Assembly: GCA_021325215.1 (NCBI GenBank)
Contig: JAJPHO010000111.1
Coordinates: forward strand, 1 to 64,000
DNA: 64,000 nucleotides
Source: Alphaproteobacteria bacterium
GTDB taxonomy: Bacteria > Pseudomonadota > Alphaproteobacteria > Rhodospirillales > Magnetospirillaceae
Direction: 5' to 3'
This document shows positions 43,748 to 50,657 of this stretch, piece after piece; the first letter of the stretch is position 1; each line of letters opens with the position of its first letter. The notes beneath the pieces are model-generated. The model worked only from the letters and a program-made list of their open reading frames with translations. It did not search any database and was not told the DNA's origin. The translations under genes and the position numbers were made by a program.

Positions 43748-45812
43748 ACCGGGAGCCTCCCTTTCCCTTCTGATACGCGGTCAGCACCCAATGGGTGTCC
43801 GGCCCCTTGCCGCCCTTGGTCAGCACGACGCGGTGCTCCTGATGCTCGACCACCACCCGGGTGGGGCCGCGCTGGCTGCTGCCATAGGCCAGGGTATGGG
43901 GCACCGCCAGAGCGGATTCCGACCCGTGTTTCGCGACGATCTTGGCCAGGCCATAGCCGCCCTTGAAGCTGTTGGCTTTGTCGCCCTCCTCGCCCCAGAC
44001 GAACGACACTGGCCCGACGCCGGCGACGTGCATGGCGGCGTCATGATCCTGGTGGGTGGCGATGACCTTGGCCATGGCGGCCAGGCCGGCCGAATGCTCT
44101 TGGGCTGGATCGTCGTGCCCGGCCGGCGCCGGCGCGCTGGTGAAGCGCCCCCGGGCGTCGTGGTGGGGGTTGCCGCCGGCCTTGGCCATGTCGTCGGCCT
44201 CGTCGGTGTCCCGCTGCACCACCGGCACCAGGTCGCAACCGCATCGCGGATGGAAGGGCGGTGCCTCGCCGGCGTCCCAGCTGTCGTCGAGATCGATCGC
44301 GCCGTCCCGTACCGCCTGCAGGCAGGCCGGGCAGTGATCCTCGTTGATGCCCAGGATCACTCGCTTCTTGGTCTTGATGCCGTAGCGCTCGTCCGCCCTC
44401 TTCCAGCTGGCCAGGTTGCCGCGGATCGACGAGGCGGCCAGCTCGTTCTTGGCGATCATGCCGGCGCGAACCGGCCCGAAGCCCCCCATGCTCTCGACCT
44501 GGTCGGCCAGCTTCGCGACGCTCCACCCCTCGGTCTGGGCGGTGGCGATCAGGTTGCGCAGCAGGCCGCGGGTGGTGTCGTCGATTTTTGAGACCAGGGC
44601 GGCGCCACGGGTCTGGGCATATTCGACCGCGTCCGGATGCGCCAGGTTGGTGATCTCGACGCGCTCTTTCGGCCCCAGCACGATGCCGGCATGGGCGCCG
44701 CCGGTCTCCATTCGCTTGGCCAGCGCGTCGAGGCCGGCATCGACGCCGGCGATTCCGGACTTCTGCAGCAGCTCGGTGGTGGCGGCCGATAGTGCCGAGC
44801 GCTCCGCCGCGGTCGCCGACGCCTCGATCGCGCCGATCGCCATGGTGTCGGCGCTCCAGCCGGCGGGCACCAGATCGTCATCGCCTCCGGCCTGGTCAGC
44901 CAGATAGCCTGTGACCTGATCGGCCTGGTGCTCGAAATAGGTCAACCACAGCTCGCCCAGCTCGTCGACATCATCGGCCATCTGCTCGTCGCCGGCCGCC
45001 TTCTTCATGACCTTGCCGCCCTTGGCCGCCGGCGCCGGCGGCTTGTCGACCTGGTTGTCATCGTCCAGAGCCGGACCACCATTGTGGCCAAGCTGGTTGA
45101 GCGGCGCCGGCGGCGGCGGCGGGTTCAGCACGTCCTTCAGCGGCACCGCGCCGGTGGCGGTGTAAATCATCGGCGTGTCGCCGTCCTCGACCTTTTCCTG
45201 CCCGCGGTTGGCCCGCACCTCGTTGATGGTGGCGCTGCCGTTCTTCAGATTGGTGTCGTCGATCGCCGCCTGCTCCTGCGGCGAGACGGCCTGATCCTCC
45301 TTCCATCTGAACTGCAGGTCAGGTCGCTTGAAGACCTGGGCGATGATCCGGTTCATGACCCGGCGCACCCAGGACTGCAGGGGGGCCAGGCCTTCTTCCT
45401 GAGCCTGCTGCGCGGCGCTCTCGGCCGTCGAGCGGTTCATCATCTTGACCGCCCACTGGCTGGACACGCTGAAGGCGTAGCAGACGAACCGGGCGATCCA
45501 CTCGTCGAACTCGTCCTTCAGCGCCCCTTCCTTGGTCTGGACGAACGCCTTGGCGATCGTCTCGGGCACGAAGCGGACTTTGCGGCGCTGGCCGGTGTCG
45601 TGCTCGAGGAGGGAGTCGAAATAGTCTTGGAATTCGGAGATCTGGTTGATGTTCCAGGTCACCGGCACGCCGGCCAGGGCGTCGGGCACCGTGCCCTCGG
45701 TATAGAACTGCAGCTTGTGCCATTCGCGGCGCAGGGCGATGTTGATCATCACCACGATCTGCTCGACCGGCGAGAAGCCGTAGATCTTGTTAGTCCTGAA
45801 ATTGCGCGGCAT
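43746..45812 (-). CDS. Portal (C-terminal part)-MuF fusion with a C-terminal PBECR-type nuclease toxin domain
   Basis: A 688-residue frame in three parts. Residues 1 to about 215 are the C-terminal half of a phage portal (RNFRTNKIYGFSPVEQIVVM, KDEFDEWIARFVCYAF, NEVRANRG); about 200 N-terminal residues are missing. Residues ~285-530 are a MuF/SPP1 gp7 head-morphogenesis domain with the HCPACLQ and HPRCGCDLVPV metal-type motifs. After a GNPHHDARGRF linker, residues ~575-688 resemble the Barnase-EndoU-ColicinE5/D-RelE (PBECR) nuclease fold, with His629 in IVAKHG and the end motif HWVLTAYQ. MuF-linked toxins are injected with phage DNA or used in phage conflict. The ATG at 45812 was an internal Met of the original portal. 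Confidence 0.72.
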   Translation of the reverse strand: MPRNFRTNKIYGFSPVEQIVVMINIALRREWHKLQFYTEGTVPDALAGVPVTWNINQISEFQDYFDSLLEHDTGQRRKVRFVPETIAKAFVQTKEGALKDEFDEWIARFVCYAFSVSSQWAVKMMNRSTAESAAQQAQEEGLAPLQSWVRRVMNRIIAQVFKRPDLQFRWKEDQAVSPQEQAAIDDTNLKNGSATINEVRANRGQEKVEDGDTPMIYTATGAVPLKDVLNPPPPPAPLNQLGHNGGPALDDDNQVDKPPAPAAKGGKVMKKAAGDEQMADDVDELGELWLTYFEHQADQVTGYLADQAGGDDDLVPAGWSADTMAIGAIEASATAAERSALSAATTELLQKSGIAGVDAGLDALAKRMETGGAHAGIVLGPKERVEITNLAHPDAVEYAQTRGAALVSKIDDTTRGLLRNLIATAQTEGWSVAKLADQVESMGGFGPVRAGMIAKNELAASSIRGNLASWKRADERYGIKTKKRVILGINEDHCPACLQAVRDGAIDLDDSWDAGEAPPFHPRCGCDLVPVVQRDTDEADDMAKAGGNPHHDARGRFTSAPAPAGHDDPAQEHSAGLAAMAKVIATHQDHDAAMHVAGVGPVSFVWGEEGDKANSFKGGYGLAKIVAKHGSESALAVPHTLAYGSSQRGPTRVVVEHQEHRVVLTKGGKGPDTHWVLTAYQKGKGGSR

Positions 45813-47110
45813 GTAGAACAGCTCGCCGGCCTGGTAATCGTTCGCCTGGCCGACGTCGCCGCCTTCTTCATGTCCTTGCGGGTCTTCTTGTAGCCGGACT
45901 GTCGCGCCTCTTTGTCCATGTCCTGGCCGACATAGCTGATCATCGTCTTCGCGGCCCGGTGGAGGACTGTAGAGTTGCGGCGCTCCACGATGCCGCGGGC
46001 TTGGGAGTTGTAGGGGATGCTGTGCATCTTCGTGATGCCGAGGCGACCGGCTAGGCCGGTGGTGGGTTCATCCCAGTTGACATTTTTCGCGCCCGAGCCG
46101 TTGTCGTAGTAGAAAATGTCGCACTGTGTCGCCGAGGTGACGGCATGGCGCAGCGCATCGGCCACCGACCGGGTGTTTTCGGCCAGATCGACGCTCCACC
46201 CGACAATCTTCCGCGTATAGACGTCGACAATGATGGTGACCTCGGGCCTGAATGGCTTTCCGCTGAGCGGGTTCGCCACCTCGGCCTTGAAAGTATGGCC
46301 GTCACCGACGAACACCGCGCCAGGCCATAGCTCGGACGTGTCACGGGCGTGATAGACACGGAACTTGCGCAGCTCCCGCGGCCCGAGGCGGCCCTCGTTC
46401 CGGGTCAGAATGCTGACCTTGTCGAGCAGGCGCCGCACCTGATGGATGCTCGGTTTCTCGACGGATTCGGGCCAGTAGTCCTCCATGATGGCGGTCAACG
46501 CCGGCTTGCGCGGATCTGCCCACAGATTGAAGAAGGTTTCCGCCCAGACAGGAACCGGGGCTTCCTTTGCCGCCTTGGGGGCGAGGGCTACGACATTGCC
46601 GCCAGCCTCCGCGCGCGCCTTCAGCCAGTTATAGACCGTGGCGCGCGTCAGGCTGCGGTCGGAGTTCGGCCGCGCATTGGCGATCCCGACTTGCTTCTGT
46701 ATTTCAGGCGGCAGCTCGCCCTTAGCGGCCATCTCAACGAGTGCAGCGACAGCCTGGCCCTGACTGATTCCGCGCGTCAACACCAGGTCGTCAACCTGCT
46801 GCAGGAGGATGGCCCGGGCGGTCATGCGGTCGCGCTGATGGTTCTTTAACTCGGCGGCCGTCTGGAGCGGAAGCGGAAGCTGTACCGCGATTGGCATGGG
46901 AGGCATCGCCTTGAGGGCAGCCGCGGCAATCGCTTTCTGCAAAGCGGCCGGAAGGCAAGAGGCGGGGTACTCGTAACCGCCTCCCTTGCCCGCGCGCTTG
47001 CGGCGCTCCCAGTTTTCCCGGGCTGCCCACAGCTGGATCGCTCGTTCTGTCTTTGGAAATCCCTTGGCGCCGATGCCCGCAATCTCAAGAGCCGTGAGCC
47101 ACTTGGTCAT
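45749..47110 (-). CDS. Mu-type DDE transposase, C-terminus replaced
   Basis: A 453-residue frame. Residues 1-60 form the Mu DNA-binding winged helix (MTKWLTALEIAGIGAKGFPK). The RNase-H-like core shows Asp270 in FVGDGH, Asp336 in YYDNGSG and Glu376 in RGIVERRN, so the DDE triad is complete. Homology ends at KTRKDM (residue 414); the last 39 residues are Arg/Ser-rich out-of-frame reading of portal DNA. Lost are the rest of the core, the C-terminal beta barrel and the MuB/ClpX contact region, so it is probably inactive. ATGA overlap with the gene upstream; no MuB gene follows. Confidence 0.8.
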   Translation of the reverse strand: MTKWLTALEIAGIGAKGFPKTERAIQLWAARENWERRKRAGKGGGYEYPASCLPAALQKAIAAAALKAMPPMPIAVQLPLPLQTAAELKNHQRDRMTARAILLQQVDDLVLTRGISQGQAVAALVEMAAKGELPPEIQKQVGIANARPNSDRSLTRATVYNWLKARAEAGGNVVALAPKAAKEAPVPVWAETFFNLWADPRKPALTAIMEDYWPESVEKPSIHQVRRLLDKVSILTRNEGRLGPRELRKFRVYHARDTSELWPGAVFVGDGHTFKAEVANPLSGKPFRPEVTIIVDVYTRKIVGWSVDLAENTRSVADALRHAVTSATQCDIFYYDNGSGAKNVNWDEPTTGLAGRLGITKMHSIPYNSQARGIVERRNSTVLHRAAKTMISYVGQDMDKEARQSGYKKTRKDMKKAATSARRTITRPASCSTCRAISGLTRSTASRRSSRSW

Positions 47111-47565
47111 CGGGCACCCCGCGCACGTCGCTCTTCCGTGGCAGCGAGGTCTGCCAGCTCCGCGGCCTTATCCCTCATTTGCTTGGCACGGATCACGCTT
47201 AGATAGCGCTCCTCAACAACTGCCAGACCGGCCCGATCAGGGCCGATTGAGAGCAGCCGATGGTCGCCGGTAACCACCGCCAGGGCGATCAGACGGACCG
47301 CGCTGATATTGTGGTTCTCGCGCGCCGGCGAGGTGTAAGCGTTCAGCATATTCTCCGTCACCTCGACCCCCAGGTAGGCGGACATCTCTTGGGCTACCTG
47401 GTCGCGCGACTTGCCGCAGTCTGCCAGGGCAACCGAGACCGCCTTGCAGATCTGGGCCTGTAGGGTCGCTGCGCGGATTTCCTCTGCCTCGAACCTGATC
47501 GCCACCTCGGGCGCCTCCCAGCTCAACAGGTCGAGGGTGGCGGTGTCGTAGCGCGATTTCACCAT
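47107..47565 (-). CDS. Early phage protein upstream of the transposase
   Basis: A 152-residue helical protein (MVKSRYDTATLDLLSW...). The middle, SRDQVAQEMSAYLGVEVTEN, looks like a helix-turn-helix, and FEAEEIRAATLQAQICKAVS precedes it; the end is a charged helix (AKQMRDKAAELADLAATEER). It is co-transcribed with the transposase (ATGA overlap), the place held by early accessory proteins in other transposable phages. Exact family unknown. Confidence 0.6.
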   Translation of the reverse strand: MVKSRYDTATLDLLSWEAPEVAIRFEAEEIRAATLQAQICKAVSVALADCGKSRDQVAQEMSAYLGVEVTENMLNAYTSPARENHNISAVRLIALAVVTGDHRLLSIGPDRAGLAVVEERYLSVIRAKQMRDKAAELADLAATEERRARGAR

Positions 47566-47685
47566 ATGGCCGCGCCTCCGAATTGATCCCGGTCGACCGT
47601 CCTGGGGGATGTGGGGGGAATGACGGCCGACCGGACTTCCCCTATGGTCGCGCTTGGCAGCTCACAACCACCGAGAGGAAGAGGT

Positions 47686-47886
47686 ATGGACAAAGAAGCG
47701 TTGGAAGTCAGGAATGTCGCGATCGGGACGGCGCTCGTAGTGAAGGCGATGGTGCGCCTGCTCACAGACGAGAATCCGGCGTTGCTAAACCGTCTCAAGG
47801 ACGTCCTGGACAGCATGATGGATGGTGATCCGGCGCTATATGGAGCGGCCGAGGTCGCGCACTCGATCATTCAGCGCACTTCCTGA
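47686..47886 (+). CDS. Small helical protein, divergent from the early operon
   Basis: A 66-residue helical protein (MDKEALEVRNVAIGTALVVK, then NRLKDVLDSMMDGDP) with a strong AGGAAGAGGT before the ATG at 47686. It is read rightward, against the neighbouring early genes, and its 3' end overlaps by 16 bp the end of the 47-aa gene on the other strand. Function unknown; its location suggests early control or a superinfection role, but nothing in the sequence proves it. Confidence 0.55.
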   Translation: MDKEALEVRNVAIGTALVVKAMVRLLTDENPALLNRLKDVLDSMMDGDPALYGAAEVAHSIIQRTS

Positions 47887-48014
47887 TCGAGGGCTTCGTC
47901 GATGCAGCGAATTGCCTTCCGGAAAAGGATTGCCGTTTCGCCTTCAGGTTCTTTGCGCGGCTGGCCTGGATAGGGACGAGGACGCGGTGCCGGCCGCTTC
48001 TTGCCGCTGTTCAT
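47871..48014 (-). CDS. 47-aa basic phage protein coupled to ner
   Basis: A short frame of 47 residues: basic Pro/Arg-rich start (MNSGKKRPAPRPRPYPGQPR) and a helical end (ILFRKAIRCIDEALDQE). AAGGAAG lies before the ATG, and the ATG overlaps the stop of the Ner-like gene (ATGA), so the two are translationally coupled. The basic N-terminus suggests nucleic acid contact. It is too short for most gene finders. Confidence 0.5.
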   Translation of the reverse strand: MNSGKKRPAPRPRPYPGQPRKEPEGETAILFRKAIRCIDEALDQEVR

Positions 48015-48334
48015 GGGCGCACTTCCTTTTGAACATTACCGGCCCCACGGCCCGTGGTACGCTGGACCTGTCGCGTGGGGTTCAGTCGGTTACCTGCTGC
48101 GTCGAACCGCTCGGGAAACAGTCGTTCGACCTTCAGGCCCAGTTCATCCGCGATCGCCTGCTCGAGGTTGGCAGACGGGGTCATCAGCGCATTGCTGACC
48201 GCCTGCCTGCAGACGCCCTCTTGGTTGGCGATCTTGGTGATGGAACTGCCCCCTACGCGGAGTCGGTAAATGACCCATGCCCGCCTTTCGGCGGGATTTT
48301 TTGGGACGTCTAAGGTTGCGTTCGTGATGGACAT
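48011..48334 (-). CDS. ner: Ner-like transcriptional regulator
   Basis: About 107 residues with the Mu Ner/Nlp fold: RRAWVIYRLRVGGSSITKIA, QEGVCRQAVSNALMTPSAN and the LGLKVERLFPERFD ending match the family. Ner turns down early transcription in Mu-type phages. The start is taken as the ATG at 48334; it lacks a good Shine-Dalgarno, and the longer frame (to 48412) would run through operator DNA. It is the first leftward gene after the regulatory region, divergent from the repressor. Confidence 0.75.
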   Translation of the reverse strand: MSITNATLDVPKNPAERRAWVIYRLRVGGSSITKIANQEGVCRQAVSNALMTPSANLEQAIADELGLKVERLFPERFDAAGNRLNPTRQVQRTTGRGAGNVQKEVRP

Positions 48335-48349
48335 GGCAATGAAGATGAC

Positions 48350-48395
48350 ACACAAATTCGTGTTTTTCGAGGAAAAAACACACAATTCTGTGTTT
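48350..48395. promoter_or_regulatory. Two AATT-centred ACACA/TGTGT operators
   Basis: ACAC-AAATTC-GTGT (48350-48363) and AAACACA-CAATTC-TGTGTTT (48376-48395) are similar dyads whose centres are 29 bp apart, immediately upstream of the Ner-like gene. They probably bind Ner or another early regulator; their sequence differs from the CGGAGTT boxes next to them. Confidence 0.55.
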
Positions 48396-48523
48396 CGGAG
48401 TTTGGCCTCCAACTCCGATTGCAGGCGATATGCTAACCTGTTGATTTATCCGCTTTTTTCTCAAATCCGAAATTTCGGAGTTAGGATGGTGCGGAATTCG
48501 GAGTTTGGATTATGAACTCCGAA
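48396..48523. promoter_or_regulatory. Five-copy CGGAGTT operator array
   Basis: CGGAGTT occurs at 48396-48402, 48476-48482 and 48499-48505, and inverted at 48411-48417 and 48515-48521. Two pairs form dyads: one with an 8-bp spacer, and one of 9-9-9 bp (48497-48523) covering the repressor start codon. TCCGAAATTTCGGA (48466-48479) is a perfect 14-bp palindrome. These are likely repressor operators controlling both divergent early promoters. Confidence 0.6.
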
Positions 48524-48991
48524 ACGATAGGGCAGCGCCTTCGGAAGTTGCGCGGCAAAATGACCCAGGAAGAATTCGCTAAAATTCTTCATCTCCACAA
48601 GAACACTATTGGAAACTACGAACGCGGCGAGCGCGAGTTGGAGGTGGGTGTCATTAAGGCATTGCAAGATGCATTCTGGCTGAATGCGAACTGGCTTCTT
48701 ACGGGTCAAGGAAAGATGATTGTCGATTCGTTCGACGATATCTCGACGGAGACTGATGAAGAGCTGATGGGCCGGATTTTCGACGGCATACTGTTTTCTT
48801 ATAAGTCTGAGGGAGCTGCCATTTCCCCTCTCGACGCGGGTAAGCTGGCGGCCAGGATGCATAAGACGCTGGTCACCAAATTCCAGACCCCTGAAAGCCG
48901 ACTTATTGCCCTTCAGGGGATGCTGGCTCAGCTCCGCGACGATCTCAGAAAGCCGGTTTCCGGTACTTCTTCGAGCAAACGCTCGGCCTGA
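48512..48991 (+). CDS. XRE-type phage repressor
   Basis: A 159-residue repressor. Residues 5-60 form a Cro/CI helix-turn-helix: IGQRLRKLRGKMTQEEFAKI, LHKNTIGNYERGERE. The C-terminal ~90 residues are helical and lack the S24 protease signature, so SOS-type self-cleavage is not expected. The ATG lies inside an operator dyad, so autorepression at the translation start is likely. GGAG of the same operator also serves as the ribosome site. Confidence 0.8.
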   Translation: MNSETIGQRLRKLRGKMTQEEFAKILHLHKNTIGNYERGERELEVGVIKALQDAFWLNANWLLTGQGKMIVDSFDDISTETDEELMGRIFDGILFSYKSEGAAISPLDAGKLAARMHKTLVTKFQTPESRLIALQGMLAQLRDDLRKPVSGTSSSKRSA

Positions 48992-49023
48992 GACTGGTTC
49001 GGACGGCGGGAAGCGGAACATAT

Positions 49024-49040
49024 TGTCCGCTTGCCGGACA
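49024..49040. terminator. Small hairpin after the repressor gene
   Basis: TGTCCG-CTTGC-CGGACA, a perfect 6-bp stem 33 bp after the repressor stop. No T-run follows, so it is a weak terminator candidate. Confidence 0.3.
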
Positions 49041-49043
49041 GGT

Positions 49044-49059
49044 TGTGATCTACCTCACA
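49044..49059. promoter_or_regulatory. CRP-consensus dyad TGTGA-N6-TCACA
   Basis: Both half sites are perfect matches to the enterobacterial CRP consensus, with the correct six-base spacer. It lies in the prophage end region, about 50 bp past the repressor stop. No promoter is obvious beside it. Confidence 0.4.
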
Positions 49060-49082
49060 CCGATGTGCGAGGCTCGGCGCGA

Positions 49083-49269
49083 ATCTAAAAGCGTGCGCCA
49101 AATCGGGAAAATTTTCCGAGGCTGTGGGGATCTTCGTCTAAAAGGCGCCCGCCGATCTAACGCCCCCTGGCTAGGGGTTTTTCTGGCGGAAATACTGGGG
49201 ATTCAGTCCCAATATGTCCCGGAATGTCCCGTCGAATCCCGCAACTGCGTCTGTCTAAAATCGGTCACC
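49083..49269. repeat. Three spaced inverted transposase-site-like repeats, repressor end
   Basis: TCTAAAA-core 17-mers at 49083-49099, 49136-49152 and 49253-49269 are inverted copies of the TTTTAGAC sites at the other end. The outermost matches the complement of 21352-21368 in 14 of 17 positions. Their A-runs lie 53 and 117 bp apart, close to the wide uneven spacing of Mu attL sites. Confidence 0.6.
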
Positions 49270-49358
49270 TCTCAATAATAGAGCATCTGTGTTTATCTGT
49301 GTTCATCCCATTCATCCGTGTACGCCGTAGGCCTGTTGGTTAAGCTGCCTTCGGCGGG

Positions 49359-50183
49359 TCAATGCGCCAGCAGCGCCGGCACGCCCGGTCTGCTCAGCAC
49401 CTTCTGCGTGATGCCGCCGAACAGCATCTGGCGCACCCGGCCGCGCGTATAGGCGCCCATCACCAGCAGGGTGACGCGGTTTTCCTCGATCACCTTCATC
49501 ATGCATTCGCCGACCGGCTTGTCCTTGTGCAGCCGGACGTCGTCGGCGGCGACGCCATGCAAAGCGAGATAGTCGCGCAATTCGGGCAGGTCGGGGGCCG
49601 GTTCGCCATCCTCGCCGACGGCGAAGATCGAGACGCGCCTGGCCTCCTTGAGGAACGGCATGGCCAGGGCGACCGCGTGCGACGCCTCGGTGCTGTGGTT
49701 CCAGGCGATCATCACATGGTCGAGGTAATCGGCGGGCAGGGGGCCATCCACCACCATGGCCAGACGGCCGGCGCCCAGCACCGCGCCTTCGAACGCCTCG
49801 TCGAGGGCCGGGCCCTTGTCGCCGCGGCGCTGGAACAGCACCAGATCGGCCAGGCAGCCGCGCTCGGCCACCACCGAGCCGATGGCGCCGTCCTTGACCT
49901 TCCAGTGGATGGCCGTGCCGTTGCCGTGATCGGCGGTCCAGGCCTCGAAGCGCTTGTGCGCGGCCTTGGTCGCGCTCTCTTCCTCGGTCTGGATCTGGCT
50001 GATCAGATTGGGATTGGCGAAGCCGAAACCGGCGTCATAGAGCACGGCATTGGCGACGATGGGCCGGATGAAGCAGACCTCGATCTCGGCGCCGAATTGA
50101 TGCGCCACCGTACTGGCCGCGTCCAGCAGGCCGTCGAAACCGCCGGCGCTGTAAAGCGGCGCCTCTATTCTGCGGATCGTCAT
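49359..50183 (-). CDS. Universal stress protein, two-domain UspA type
   Basis: About 274 residues with two UspA domains. The second is the better preserved, ending VTLLVMGAYTRGRVRQMLFG followed by GITQKVLSRPGVPALLAH, the nucleotide-binding G-2x-G-9x-G(S/T)-like motif region. The first (1-145) is more diverged. The start is set at 50183, behind GGAGGA. Such proteins act in the cytosol under stress; the exact role is unknown. It is convergent with the FAD gene across the prophage, so the element sits between two host 3' ends. Confidence 0.85.
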   Translation of the reverse strand: MTIRRIEAPLYSAGGFDGLLDAASTVAHQFGAEIEVCFIRPIVANAVLYDAGFGFANPNLISQIQTEEESATKAAHKRFEAWTADHGNGTAIHWKVKDGAIGSVVAERGCLADLVLFQRRGDKGPALDEAFEGAVLGAGRLAMVVDGPLPADYLDHVMIAWNHSTEASHAVALAMPFLKEARRVSIFAVGEDGEPAPDLPELRDYLALHGVAADDVRLHKDKPVGECMMKVIEENRVTLLVMGAYTRGRVRQMLFGGITQKVLSRPGVPALLAH

Positions 50184-50280
50184 GACTCGTCCTCCGCTCT
50201 GGCAGATCTGAGGTGATTTTAGCACAGCGGAGGGTGGGATGGAGTGACCGATATGGGCCCCTGTTGCCAAGCATCGAACC

Positions 50281-50313
50281 TCAAGGTATTATGCCTTGAA
50301 CTTCGAGGTATAA
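50281..50313. promoter_or_regulatory. Candidate PadR operator
   Basis: TCAAGG-TATTATG-CCTTGA is a perfect dyad at 50281-50299, and the hexamer AGGTAT recurs 22 bp apart (50284 and 50306), the second copy next to the ribosome site of the PadR gene. PadR proteins usually repress their own promoter, so this is the likely site. Confidence 0.4.
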
Positions 50314-50318
50314 GGTCC

Positions 50319-50657
50319 ATGGCCGACAGCAATCCCCATTTCATGAACGGCGTTCCCGAGCTGCTGATCCTGCAGGTGCTGAGAGAGCGCGAGATGTATG
50401 GCTACGAACTGGTCGAGGAGATCCACCGCCGCAGCGGCACGGTGATCTCGATCGGCGAGGGCGTGGTCTATCCCGTGCTGCACGGGCTGGAGCGCTCGGG
50501 CGCGCTGGCGTCGCGGCGCGTCAAGGTCAATGGCCGCAGCCGGGTCTATTACGCGCTGACGCCGCAGGGCGCCGCCCGGCTCGAAGGGCTGTCGGATAGC
50601 TGGTCGCGCCTGTCGGACGCCATCCGCCTGGTGATGACGGGGGCGGCCCATGCTTGA
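50319..50657 (+). CDS. PadR-family transcriptional regulator
   Basis: A 112-residue PadR regulator with the winged helix ELLILQVLREREMYGYELVE, then VVYPVLHGLERSGALASRRV and RSRVYYALTPQGAARL. It has the short C-terminal dimer helix of the small subfamily. The start at 50319 follows AAGG; the longer reading has no support. It overlaps the next gene by eight bases, the usual arrangement in which PadR controls a coupled membrane protein with an HAAS-like N-terminus. Confidence 0.88.
   Translation: MADSNPHFMNGVPELLILQVLREREMYGYELVEEIHRRSGTVISIGEGVVYPVLHGLERSGALASRRVKVNGRSRVYYALTPQGAARLEGLSDSWSRLSDAIRLVMTGAAHA

Larger units (their letters stand above)
21320..49274. mobile_element. Defective, chimeric Mu-like transposable prophage (ends approximate)
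   Basis: About 28 kb of phage genes between two convergent host genes. It has a repressor, a Ner-type regulator, a Mu-type transposase and Mu-like terminal sites. Missing are MuB, lysis genes, both terminase subunits and the portal N-terminus, lost at a junction near 45850. A second rearranged block spans about 34470-38373. The left end was put at the only TG dinucleotide between the host gene and the terminal repeats, and the right end at the first CA after the last repeat. No 5-bp target duplication fits these ends, so allow about 30 bp of error on each side. Confidence 0.8.
48992..49358. other. Repressor-side end of the prophage and host junction
   Basis: 367 bp with no supported gene. 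In order it holds a small hairpin, a CRP-consensus dyad, three inverted transposase-site-like repeats, a phased GTCCC array and, from about 49285, host DNA with two ATCTGTG copies next to the stress-protein gene. Each is listed separately. Confidence 0.6.

Noticed and set aside
21407-49274. The prophage as a gene transfer agent
   Set aside because: Tail-tip genes are GTA-like, but the transposase, Ner, repressor and Mu-like ends identify a transposable phage, and terminase and an intact tape measure are missing.
21315-49279. 5-bp target duplication at the prophage ends
   Set aside because: GCTCA before the left TG and ATAAT after the right CA do not match; no other pair fitted.
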